Shown here: positions 11,662 to 20,558 of the stretch, in pieces
Numbering within the stretch: position 1 is the first letter of the stretch
Layout of the letters: every line of letters begins with the position of its first letter
DNA from: Melitaea cinxia
Taxonomy: Eukaryota; Arthropoda; Insecta; Lepidoptera; Nymphalidae
Direction of reading: 5' to 3'
Assembly (NCBI RefSeq): GCF_905220565.1
Contig: NC_059395.1
Location: 17,587,289 to 17,651,288, forward strand
Length of the DNA: 64,000 nt
The notes under the pieces: generated by a model
The model's input: only the letters and a program-made list of their open reading frames with translations
Database searches by the model: none
Told to the model about the DNA's origin: nothing
Translations under genes and position numbers: made by a program

Positions 11662-12107
11662 CTAACTGTTGCCCGCGACTACGTCCGCGCGGTTATAAAG
11701 ATATGCGTTTCTATTAAGATGTTTAACGCAAATTACTTTTTTATTTTAGTCACTTGAAATGCTTATCAGACTGAGTAACTTTTTAAAAGGCACAATTTAG
11801 TATAATTTAATAGTTGTTTTTATAAAACCTCTCTATACACCACATTTTTAGTTTCATTTTCCGGCTGCAGTATAAATAACCTATCAGGCGAACATATAGC
11901 TGCTGCATATGTTTCATACAAACTATCAACCCCAATTACCACCTTAGTGGTGGAATATCGCAAAATCCGCTCTTAGCGGACGTCTACTAACAATAATCTA
12001 CCTCCTTGCCAAATTTCATCTTTGTCCATCCTTGATGGATCGACCATCCAGCGGTTTTTGAGTTCTCGTGATGAGTGAGTCAGTAACCTTTCTCTTTTAT
12101 ATACATA
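11662..12107 (-). mobile_element. Non-autonomous Helitron (family H4)
   Basis: The left border CTAACTGTTGCCCGCGACTA corresponds to a decayed CTRR end preceded by a GCGGACGTAGTCGCGGG hairpin on the minus strand. The right end (GTGATGAGTGAGTCAGTAAC, CTTTCTCTTTTATATA) equals the 5' end of the elements at 15510-16086. The internal CTCTTAGCGGACGTCT block is also shared. It abuts the rearranged region that follows. Confidence 0.7.
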
Positions 12108-12149
12108 ACCATCCAACTGCTATATATATATATAGCAGTTGGATGGTTA
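12106..12149. repeat. Perfect palindrome around a TA tract
   Basis: Two 15-base arms (…AACCATCCAACTGC and its complement GCAGTTGGATGGTT…) flank 14 bases of TA repeat. The arm sequence is part of the RTE-tailed SINE, so the element is folded back on itself here. The TA tract is also the start of the segment duplicated at 13923. Confidence 0.9.
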
Positions 12150-12798
12150 CCCCGCCACCGGTCGGCTTTTTAAAGTCCAAGGTGGTAGCGGAACTGTGTT
12201 ATCCCTTAGTCGCCTCTTACGACACCCGCGGGAAGAGAGGGGGTGGCTATATTCTTTAGTACCGTAGCCACACAGTACAGTATCGTAGCCACACAGTACA
12301 GTACCGTAGCCACACAGTACAAGTGTTCTGTTCTTATTCTATTCTTTTCCATTCTATTCTGTTATGTTCTATTCTAATCTCTTCTGATCTATTCTGTTCT
12401 ATTCTATTCTGTTCTATTCTGTTCTGTTCTATTCTTTTATATTCTATTCTATTCTGTTCTGTTCTATTCTGTTATATTCATTTCTTATTCTGTTCTGTTC
12501 TATTCTATTCTCTATTCTGTTAAGTTTTGTTCTATTCTATTCTATTTTGTTCTATTCTATTCTGTTCTGCTGTGTTCTTATTCTGTTCTATTCTGTTTTG
12601 TTTTATTCTGTTCTGTTCTGTTCTATTCTGTTCTATTCTATTCTATTCTGTTCTATTCTGTTCTGTTCTATTCTGTTATATTCATTTCTTATTCTGTTCT
12701 GTTCTATTCTATTCTCTATTCTGTTAAATTTTGTTCTATTCTATTCTATTCTATTTTGTTCTATTCTATTCTGCTCTGCTCTGTTCTTATTCTGTTCT
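12122..12798 (+). repeat. Direct duplication, copy 1 (pairs with 13924-14600)
   Basis: The TA tract, half SINE and pentamer array recur at a constant offset of 1802 bases. I found one substitution (T at 12436, G at 14238). Copy 1 departs from copy 2 after 12798, five bases before the inverted arm begins. Confidence 0.9.
12135..12324 (-). mobile_element. RTE-tailed SINE-like element, 5' half only (copy 1)
   Basis: This holds the 5' half of the element (GCAGTTGGATGGTTACCCCG through CACCCGCGGGAAGAGAGGGG to the CGTAGCCACACAGTAC end) and lacks the RTE tail, which is replaced by the palindrome and TA tract. At its 5' end a 21-base unit ACCGTAGCCACACAGTACAG+T occurs three times (12261-12324), the third with one extra A. 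The whole block recurs at 13937-14126. Confidence 0.8.
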
Positions 12799-12803
12799 TA
12801 TTC
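12325..12803. repeat. TTCTA/TTCTG pentamer array, short copy
   Basis: A near-continuous array of the pentamer TTCTR with occasional TTTTG, TTATA and CATTTC interruptions. The interruption pattern repeats at a 204-base spacing (for example the identical TATATTCATTTCTTATTC blocks near 12475 and 12679), a higher-order organisation. The open frames rich in F, S, L, C and Y across it are by-products of the pentamer, not genes. The array stops at the junction with the inverted arm at 12804. Confidence 0.9.
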
Positions 12804-12849
12804 TGAAAAAAATTAAATTTACGTATAAATCTGACGTAACAAGGAGTTT

Positions 12850-13128
12850 GTTCGGTCATCATCATCATCATTTCAGCCTATTGCAGTCCACTGTTGGATA
12901 TAGGCCTCCACAAGTTCGCGCAAAAATGGCGCAAACTCATGTGGTTTGCTCACAGTCACCACGCTGGGCAGGCAGGTTGATGACAGCAGGGCTTGCTTTG
13001 TCGCACCAAAGACGCTGCTGCCCGTCTTCGGCCTGGGTATTTCAAAACCAGCAGTTGGATGGCTATCCCGCAATCAGTCGGCTTTTTAAGTTCCAAGGTG
13101 TAGTGAAATTTTGTTATCCTTTAATCGC
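12850..13128 (-). mobile_element. RTE-tailed SINE-like element, 5'-truncated
   Basis: Starts with a CATCATCATCATCATT tract (the complement of the RTE-type ATG-rich 3' tail) and TTCAGCCTATTGCAGTCC, and runs through the GACGCTGCTGCCCGTCTTCG core to AAGTTCCAAGG. The mirror copy occupies 16980-17258 on the other strand. Confidence 0.85.
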
Positions 13129-13232
13129 CAGTCGTTAGTTAGTTAGTTCTGTATTTTGAAGAAACAACGAAAAATTATCTGCATTAGAGTGCTAATCTGT
13201 AGGTTATAAAAATTCGCAATGTGACCTATACA

Positions 13233-13401
13233 TCTAATATATAAAATTCTCGTGGCCGGACCGATTTTTATTAAATTTTATGTGCATATCGGATAGGAGA
13301 GAGAATCGGCCAATATCTATTTTTCATACCCCTAAGTTACAAGGGGGTATTAAGGGAGTTAATAATGTATATAGCAAAACAACGTGTGCTGAGTCAGCTA
13401 G
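13233..13401 (+). mobile_element. Non-autonomous Helitron (family H5)
   Basis: Begins TCTAATATATAAAATTCTCG and ends GCAAAACAACGTGTGCTGAGTCAGCTAG, with CTAG at 13398-13401. The body has CCGGACCGATTTTTATTAAA. A shorter relative lies at 52915-53048. Mirror copy at 16707-16875. Confidence 0.75.
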
Positions 13402-13872
13402 TAGTACGAGTATAGGCACTAAACTAGTAGGCCTGTTAGTTAAGCCAATCAAGAGGGCCGTACGCTTGTTTTCCGACCAAAAAAATACATTTTTAACTTT
13501 ATACCTACTCATTTTCTATCATAATTTTTCAATAACCAATTTCATAGGCGATACCTAACTTAGACATTCAAATTAAAATATTAAACTAGGAACAATCCCA
13601 TAGATCTCTTATATTTGGCAACACTAATAATGAACTGACGATAGTTATAGGTTATAACGGTGAAAGCTCGTAAACAATTCCATAAGATAGCATCGGAAAT
13701 ATTTATGACCCCATAAACTATCTACTGTCATTAAAGATAGATAAAGAGGATGTGGTTGTTTTTGAATATTAAATATTTATTTGTTTTGCGAATGGCAACC
13801 GCCTTTGTCTAGAATAAATAACGAATTAGCTGCAAGGCATTATACTACAAAATGTCATTGTCTTTAAGGTAT

Positions 13873-13936
13873 TATCTATAATCTATAATCTATAATCTAT
13901 AATCTATAATCTATAATCTATATATATATATATATA
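13873..13936. repeat. ATCTATA microsatellite passing into TA tract
   Basis: About seven 7-base ATCTATA/ATAATCT units followed by 18 bases of TA repeat that runs straight into the second half-SINE copy. The right-hand partner at 16086-16236 has many more units. Confidence 0.9.
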
Positions 13937-14600
13937 GCAGTTGGATGGTTACCCCGCCACCGGTCGGCTTTTTAAAGTCCAAGGTGGTAGCGGAACTGTG
14001 TTATCCCTTAGTCGCCTCTTACGACACCCGCGGGAAGAGAGGGGGTGGCTATATTCTTTAGTACCGTAGCCACACAGTACAGTATCGTAGCCACACAGTA
14101 CAGTACCGTAGCCACACAGTACAAGTGTTCTGTTCTTATTCTATTCTTTTCCATTCTATTCTGTTATGTTCTATTCTAATCTCTTCTGATCTATTCTGTT
14201 CTATTCTATTCTGTTCTATTCTGTTCTGTTCTATTCTGTTATATTCTATTCTATTCTGTTCTGTTCTATTCTGTTATATTCATTTCTTATTCTGTTCTGT
14301 TCTATTCTATTCTCTATTCTGTTAAGTTTTGTTCTATTCTATTCTATTTTGTTCTATTCTATTCTGTTCTGCTGTGTTCTTATTCTGTTCTATTCTGTTT
14401 TGTTTTATTCTGTTCTGTTCTGTTCTATTCTGTTCTATTCTATTCTATTCTGTTCTATTCTGTTCTGTTCTATTCTGTTATATTCATTTCTTATTCTGTT
14501 CTGTTCTATTCTATTCTCTATTCTGTTAAATTTTGTTCTATTCTATTCTATTCTATTTTGTTCTATTCTATTCTGCTCTGCTCTGTTCTTATTCTGTTCT
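13924..14600 (+). repeat. Direct duplication, copy 2 (pairs with 12122-12798)
   Basis: Offset 1802 from copy 1 with one substitution seen. Unlike copy 1 the array then continues for about 550 more bases. Confidence 0.9.
13937..14126 (-). mobile_element. RTE-tailed SINE-like element, 5' half only (copy 2)
   Basis: Apparently identical in sequence to 12135-12324, including the three 21-base units at its 5' end. It belongs to the direct duplication. Confidence 0.85.
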
Positions 14601-15150
14601 ATTCTGTTTTGTTTTATTCTGTTCTGTTCTGTTCTATTCTTTTCTATTCTGTTCTATTCTGTTCTTTCCTTGTTCTGTTCTAATCTATTCTATTCTATTC
14701 TGTTCTATTCTGTTCTGTTCTATTCTGTTCTATTCTTTTCTTTTCTGTTCTATTCTGTTCTGTTCTATTCTATTCTGTTCTGTTATATTCTGTTCTTTTC
14801 TATTCTGTTCTATTCTGTTCTGTTCTTATTCTGTTCTATTCTATTCTATTCTGTTCTATTCTATTCTGTTATATTCTGTTCTTATTCTATTCTTTTCCAT
14901 TCTATTCTGTTCTGTTCAATTCTGTTCTATTCTGTTCTATTCTATTCTGTTCTGTTCTATTCTGTTCTATTCTATTCTATTCTATTCTATTCTACTCTGT
15001 TCTATTCTGTTCTGTTTTTATTCTGTTCTATTCTATTCTGTTCTCTATCCTGTTCAGTTTTGTTCTGTTCTGTTCTTTTCTATTCTGTACTATTCTGTTC
15101 TGTTCTATTCATTTCTTAATCTGTTCTATTCTTTTTCTTTCTATTTTGTT
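14127..15150. repeat. TTCTA/TTCTG pentamer array, long copy
   Basis: About 1 kb of TTCTR pentamers. The first 400 bases keep the 204-base higher-order period; the remainder is less regular, with interruptions such as TTTCCTTG and TTCCATTC. Two long frames of 241 and 256 codons across it are artefacts of the pentamer, which lacks stop codons in several frames. Confidence 0.92.
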
Positions 15151-15159
15151 CTTGTTCTG

Positions 15160-15262
15160 TTTCTATATACAGATAACAGGTATATAAAACATATAAATAT
15201 CTTCAACATACACACACGGTCGTCTATTCCTAAAATAGCTAAATGCCTTAATGTGTAAGAGT
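15160..15262 (-). repeat. tRNA-SINE body fragment
   Basis: The CACACGGTCGTCTATTCCTA and GCTAAATGCCTTAATGTG runs match the SINE body at 8125-8345. The tRNA-like head is absent. Confidence 0.6.
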
Positions 15263-15509
15263 TGCTTATAAACGCTTAGGGAAATCACAAACATTTTAGT
15301 TATAATTAAACAACTTTTTCGGATTTTATGAGGAACAGTCCTCCCGTGGCCATGGTTGCTGTAAACTTGTAAAGTATCCGAAACGTCGAGTATATAAAAA
15401 ACTGAATAAAACGCGATAAAATCCTAAACAGTTGTTGCATTATAATGAATAAAATTCGCGTAAAACTTGGATAACAACATTTTAGTCATTAAATAAGTTA
15501 AAATATTCT

Positions 15510-16086
15510 TGAGTGAGTCAGTGACCTTTCTTTTATATATATATATAGATTACGATGCATTATTTGGACACCTTTTCACCGTCTATAGAGCTTACATTTT
15601 AAATTTCAAGTCTCTTACTACAAAAACATAGGACTTTCATACAAATTTCTAACCCCGGTTTTACTCGAGTTTCGAGTTTCGTAAAATCCTTTCCTAACGG
15701 ATCTACGTCCTATAAGGAATCTACCTGCCAAATTTCAAGTTTATAGCTGTTATAGTTTTGGAGATTTCGTTATGAGTGAGTCAACCTACCATCCCACGTT
15801 TTAACCCCAAAAGGGAGTTGATTTCTAAAGGTACATTATTTGGACACCTTCTCACCATCTACAGAGCGTACATTTTAAATTTCAAGTCTCTTACTTCAAA
15901 AACATAGGACTTTCATACAAACTTGCAACCCCCGTTTTACCGCTTTAGGGGTCGAGTTTCGTAAAATCCGTTCTTAGCGGATGTCTATGTCCTATAAGGA
16001 GCCTACTTGCCGAATTTCAAGTTTGTAGGTGTTATAGTTTCGGAGATTTCGTGATGAGTGAGTGACCTTTCGCTTTTATATATATT
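15510..16086 (-). mobile_element. Helitron (family H4) 5' portion with internal tandem duplication
   Basis: On the minus strand the right end starts with TATATATAAAAGCGAAAGGTC and ACTCACTCATCACGAAATC, the same 5' end as 11662-12107. A roughly 275-base block (ATTATTTGGACACCTT, CTCTTACTACAAAAACATAGG, GTAAAATCC-TAACGGAT, GAGATTTCGT-ATGAGTGAG) occurs twice in tandem, at about 15557-15800 and 15834-16060. A further partial 5' end sits at 15512-15548. The CTRR 3' end is not present. Confidence 0.65.
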
Positions 16087-16236
16087 ATATAGATATATAG
16101 ATTATAGATTATTATAGATTATAGATTATAGATTATTATAGATTATAGATTATAGATTATAGATTATAGATTATAGATTATAGATTATAGATTATAGATT
16201 ATAGATTATAGATTATAGATTATAGATTATAGATAA
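16086..16236. repeat. AGATTAT microsatellite, long copy
   Basis: About twenty 7-base AGATTAT units with some 10-base variants, next to the 5' end of a Helitron. It is the inverted and longer partner of 13873-13920. Confidence 0.92.
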
Positions 16237-16706
16237 TACCTTAAAGACAATGACATTTTGTAGTATAATGCCTTGCAGCTAATTCGTTATTTATTCTAGA
16301 CAAAGGCGGTTGCCATTCGCAAAACAAATAAATATTTAATATTCAAAAACAACCACATCCTCTTTATCTATCTTTAATGACAGTAGATAGTTTATGGGGT
16401 CATAAATATTTCCGATGCTATCTTATGGGATTGTTTACGAGCTTTCACCGTTATAACCTATAACTATCGTCAGTTCATTATTAGTGTTGCCAAATATAAG
16501 AGATCTATGGGATTGTTCCTAGTTTAATATTTTAATTTGAATGTCTAAGTTAGGTATCGCCTATGAAATTGGTTATTGAAAAATTATGATAGAAAATGAG
16601 TAGGTATAAAGTTAAAAATGTATTTTTTTGGTCGGAAAACAAGCGTACGGCCCTCTTGATTGGCTTAACTAACAGGCCTACTAGTTTAGTGCCTATACTC
16701 GTACTA

Positions 16707-16875
16707 CTAGCTGACTCAGCACACGTTGTTTTGCTATATACATTATTAACTCCCTTAATACCCCCTTGTAACTTAGGGGTATGAAAAATAGATATTGGCC
16801 GATTCTCTCTCCTATCCGATATGCACATAAAATTTAATAAAAATCGGTCCGGCCACGAGAATTTTATATATTAGA
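16707..16875 (-). mobile_element. Non-autonomous Helitron (family H5), mirror copy
   Basis: Exact inverted counterpart of 13233-13401 within the right arm. Confidence 0.75.
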
Positions 16876-16979
16876 TGTATAGGTCACATTGCGAATTTTT
16901 ATAACCTACAGATTAGCACTCTAATGCAGATAATTTTTCGTTGTTTCTTCAAAATACAGAACTAACTAACTAACGACTG

Positions 16980-17258
16980 GCGATTAAAGGATAACAAAAT
17001 TTCACTACACCTTGGAACTTAAAAAGCCGACTGATTGCGGGATAGCCATCCAACTGCTGGTTTTGAAATACCCAGGCCGAAGACGGGCAGCAGCGTCTTT
17101 GGTGCGACAAAGCAAGCCCTGCTGTCATCAACCTGCCTGCCCAGCGTGGTGACTGTGAGCAAACCACATGAGTTTGCGCCATTTTTGCGCGAACTTGTGG
17201 AGGCCTATATCCAACAGTGGACTGCAATAGGCTGAAATGATGATGATGATGACCGAAC
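16980..17258 (+). mobile_element. RTE-tailed SINE-like element, 5'-truncated, mirror copy
   Basis: Inverted counterpart of 12850-13128, ending in the RTE-like tail GGAGGCCTATATCCAACAGT...AGGCTG and an ATGATGATGATGATG tract. Confidence 0.85.
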
Positions 17259-17689
17259 AAACTCCTTGTTACGTCAGATTTATACGTAAATTTAATTTTT
17301 TTCAACAATGCTGCCGCCTCACAAGTACAGACGCGTGCCATTCTTGCGTTCATTTTAAAAGCAACTGAATAATTCATAATCGCATTCGAGGAATTCAAGC
17401 AATTTTTCATTTTATAGAATCGTTCCCTTAGACACACCGCAATTTAACGTTCTATGACAGGTTAATTTGTATTCTATGGGATAATACCATGACCGAAATT
17501 CCGCCATCGAAATACGGAATTGTTTTCTACTACCGTAATATATTTGTGTAATATTATATGTATCTACCGTATAATATTCTTACTTTTTAATGATTGGGTA
17601 CTGTTTTTTGGCATAATAAATATGTTACGATGTTTATGAATAGTGCCAGATTTTTTTTAATAATTAAACTTTTTATCGACTTCTCCGGT

Positions 17690-17860
17690 TGGCATTGATC
17701 TCTGCAGGATCGTAGATTCGATTCACGCTCGGAGTCTGGGTTTGTGTATCAGTCAACGGTTACCTAAAATACAGATACTAACTTGTTTCCTTCACAAACA
17801 CACTTCTATGTGTAGGACTGTACGTTAAAAATACTTAATTCATATATTTAAAGTATTTCT
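17690..17860 (+). repeat. Degenerate tRNA-derived SINE
   Basis: GATCGTAGATTCGATTCACG resembles a decayed B box, followed by CTCGGAGTCTGGGTTTGTG as in the SINE at 34949-35170 (CCTGAGTCTGGGTGTATA). The 3' body is hardly recognisable. Confidence 0.45.
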
Positions 17861-17876
17861 TTCTTATATTTTAATA

Positions 17877-18193
17877 ATAATTGTGTTTTCTAGCAAAAGA
17901 AAAAAACCGACTTCAATTACATCGACAAGTAATACAACGTAAGTAGACGAAAGAAATTAACAAACGCACTAGTCGTCACTACGATTTTCGAGGGTTCCCC
18001 TCGATTTCTCTGGGAGTCCATCATTAGATCCTGGTTTCCTTATCATGGGACCACTCTGGGGGTGTCTTTTTTTCCAACAAAAAAAAAGAATTGTCGAAAT
18101 CGGTTTATAAATGACGAAGTTATCCCAGAACATACATAGAAAGTAGACACGGTCGAATTGAGTAACCTCCTCCTTCTTGAAGTCAGTTAAAAA
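17877..18193 (-). mobile_element. Interspersed repeat family C
   Basis: Inverted relative to 3097-3548: AATAATTGTGTTTTCTAGC, AAACCGACTTCAATTACATC, ATACAACGTAAGTAGACGA, TCCTGGTTTCCTTATCAT and a right end at GAGTAACCTCCTCCTTCTTG, AAGTCAGTTAAAAA. Confidence 0.75.
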
Positions 18194-20225
18194 TAAATAG
18201 TATAGTTATAAAAGTTATAAAAATGCAATAATTATGCCAATCATTCTACACAAAAATCAAATACTCTAAACGAGCTAAATTGCGGACATTTCACGAACAT
18301 TATAACCATAAAAATTTACTATTCGAATTGGCACCATTTGGAAGAAAAAACATTTAAGATTTAAACAAGATCGGTGGCAGGGTTCCGGAACGACAGCTAA
18401 AGTTAATATTTAGTACCGTTTATCCCGACGTCGGGTGAAGTTTAGAAAATTGCCTCTCTACTTGCCCTACTTACATCTTTATGGTTTTACTTTTGAATCG
18501 TATTTTTTATTATGTGGTGAGTCTTGCTTAAGCGATCTACATTATTATATTAGGGGAATATGTGGCTAATGTGTTGGTAGGCTTTTATACTGAGCCCCAG
18601 TTTCACACGACAGCATTACAAGCATTACATTAGCCGCCTACTGACAGAAATATGAATGCTATTAGAAACGCGTTTGCTTGTTGTTACGAAAAGGCAGAGA
18701 ATACTGTAAAATATTTTAGATTTTAAAGATGGTATAGGCTTAAAATCAGAATCTAAGTTAGCAAAGTGGTATGTAATTGATAATTATGATACTTAAAAAT
18801 TTGTTGCAATTTTTATGATGCTTTTTAGTCGACAGTGTGAAAATTTGCAGTTTAATTAGCGTTTTTTTTTTCCGAAATTTTTTACATTAGTTACGATGTT
18901 TATTGCTCCGTTGCTGGGACCTCTATCATAACATTTTATTATCTGTATTGACAGTGACAATAAATAATCTTTGTAAGTCCACAACATGATTTGTAATTTC
19001 TAATATTAACTTACTCTTTTTAAATTGTAAAAACACATTAATATTAAAAATTAGTTATATGGGTAATAATAATTTTACAAGAATTTACAAAGAGTACTAC
19101 AAGGAATCATAATTAAAAATTTATATATCTTCATTGTCCTATATAATTGGATGGAAACATGGTCACAATGCAGATGCGTTCTTTGCCGAGATTCCATCTG
19201 CTTATTAAAAAAGTAAAAAGGAATACCTATCATTCATTTTTACAAAGGCATTACTGTTGATTAGGTCACAACCTCTGTTTAATTATCCTTTAAAATGATT
19301 ATTCTTTTCTTACATTAACTATTCTTGTGCTGTTTAGCGCATTCTATTTATATATTTATCAATCTTATAGAAATGTGATCTATCTAATTTATATAAGTTA
19401 GTGTACTTACAAAATTCATAGAACCAATCGTTGTTCCAACGATAGGCAAAGATTGATTCGCCTAAGCACTTAAAACTGCGGCTGCGTTTAATCCGATATA
19501 CTAAAAAGGTTGGTGGATTATTTTACTAAGAATATTTTTCGTTATTAGATATTTGTGACATCAAATCGATTCCATCGCTTATAAATGCTTCTCCATTCAC
19601 GGTAAGAAGACGTAAAGGAAAAACAAAACTTGGACAAACAAAATTTGGAAACTTTGTACAAATATAAAAATCCGAGCGTCTTTCGAATCATTACCATCGG
19701 CGTTCATGCTTCTTGTAGGACATTCGACAGCACTATGCCAGAACGGTCTTCTTCACATAAATTATCTCTTTTGTATTTAAAACTATCTTGGTAATAAATT
19801 ACGTTCTGCTCTGTGCTGTGTTGATATAATTTTTATCACCATCCACAAAAGAACAGATTAAACAACATCAGCGTACTTAGCGGTATGTCAAAACTTCTAA
19901 ATATTATGTATTTCCAGAGCAGAGGTTCTGTTTGACAACATTGCATTATTACATTATGGAACACATGGCGTTTAAGTTGAAGGCTTATGTGGCGATATCA
20001 AAGTATCAGAGCATAGTGCTTTTATGTCGGTAATGTATGAACATTGTTTGATCTGAACATTGGTTAGCGCTCAATTCTAACGCCACGTTTTATAGCCTAC
20101 ACCAATTAGTTATGAATTATTTCTCAAATGGTAAAATAGTTTCATTAAAGGCCAGTTTATATTGTTAAAAAAATAATTCGTTAGGCCCTTAAAAAATGTA
20201 GAGTAAGTATCAAGATAGAATTTCC
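18194..20225. other. Unassigned AT-rich stretch
   Basis: Two kilobases without a supported gene, RNA or repeat of known type. Confidence 0.5.
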
Positions 20226-20254
20226 CACGCGAACGAAGTCGCGGGTACAGCTAG
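20226..20254 (+). mobile_element. Helitron 3' end fragment
   Basis: CACGCGAACGAAGTCGCGGGTACAGCTAG has the CGCG hairpin and CTAG end of family H1. The upstream body is not recognisable. Confidence 0.6.
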
Positions 20255-20527
20255 TATTATAATAAAATAATAATCGCTAAAATGAATTGAATGAATCTTT
20301 TTTATGTTGTTTATTGTCAGAACCAGGTTTGTATAAAAAAAATCTGTTTTAAAAAAATTGCGTTGCTTCAGGTTGGGTCAGCTAATTTAATATAAAAATA
20401 TTTACGTTTTAAGAGAACTACGATTTTTATATGGATAACGTAGTCGGTTGATGTTTATATTCTTGATAACTGGACAACCTCCTTGGATGTTTGTTCCTCT
20501 CCATACAAAATGTTTTATTTTAATAAG

Positions 20528-20558
20528 CAACGCAGACGGAGTCACGGGTTTCAACTAG
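20528..20558 (+). mobile_element. Degenerate Helitron 3' end fragment
   Basis: AACGCAGACGGAGTCACGGG followed by TTTCAACTAG resembles a mutated Helitron 3' hairpin and CTAG end, 300 bases after a better one. Confidence 0.45.

Larger units (their letters stand above)
12804..13920 (+). repeat. Left arm of 1.1-kb inverted repeat
   Basis: Every position x here corresponds to position 30108-x on the other strand in 16188-17304, with no length difference anywhere and no mismatch in the parts I compared. The arm carries a truncated RTE-tailed SINE, a Helitron (13233-13401), a scrap of LINE tail (13445-13487) and the start of an ATCTATA microsatellite. It is a segmental copy, not the terminal repeat of a known transposon. 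The peptide-length frames in it also occur mirrored in the right arm. Confidence 0.93.
16188..17304 (-). repeat. Right arm of 1.1-kb inverted repeat
   Basis: Mirror of 12804-13920 (coordinates sum to 30108). It contains the mirrored Helitron (16707-16875), LINE-tail scrap and 5'-truncated SINE. Beyond 17304 the sequence (CAACAATGCTGCCGCCTCAC) has no counterpart on the left, where the pentamer array begins. Confidence 0.93.

Noticed and set aside
12323..12816. Repeated 66-codon frames ending in the same peptide
   Set aside because: Same pentamer artefact; the repetition reflects the 204-base period, not a protein family.
13280..13558. 92-codon frame, also present mirrored at 16550-16828
   Set aside because: Identical because the DNA lies in the two inverted arms. 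It crosses a Helitron and a LINE-tail scrap, so identity is not evidence of selection.
14349..15258. Two overlapping open frames of 256 and 241 codons rich in F, S, L, C and Y
   Set aside because: They are produced by the TTCTA/TTCTG pentamer, which lacks stops in several frames. The peptide has no complexity and no start context.
12804..17304. A foldback DNA transposon with 1.1-kb terminal inverted repeats
   Set aside because: The arms contain other complete repeats, end in a microsatellite rather than a defined terminus, and no target duplication flanks them. The direct duplication alongside needs a rearrangement instead.
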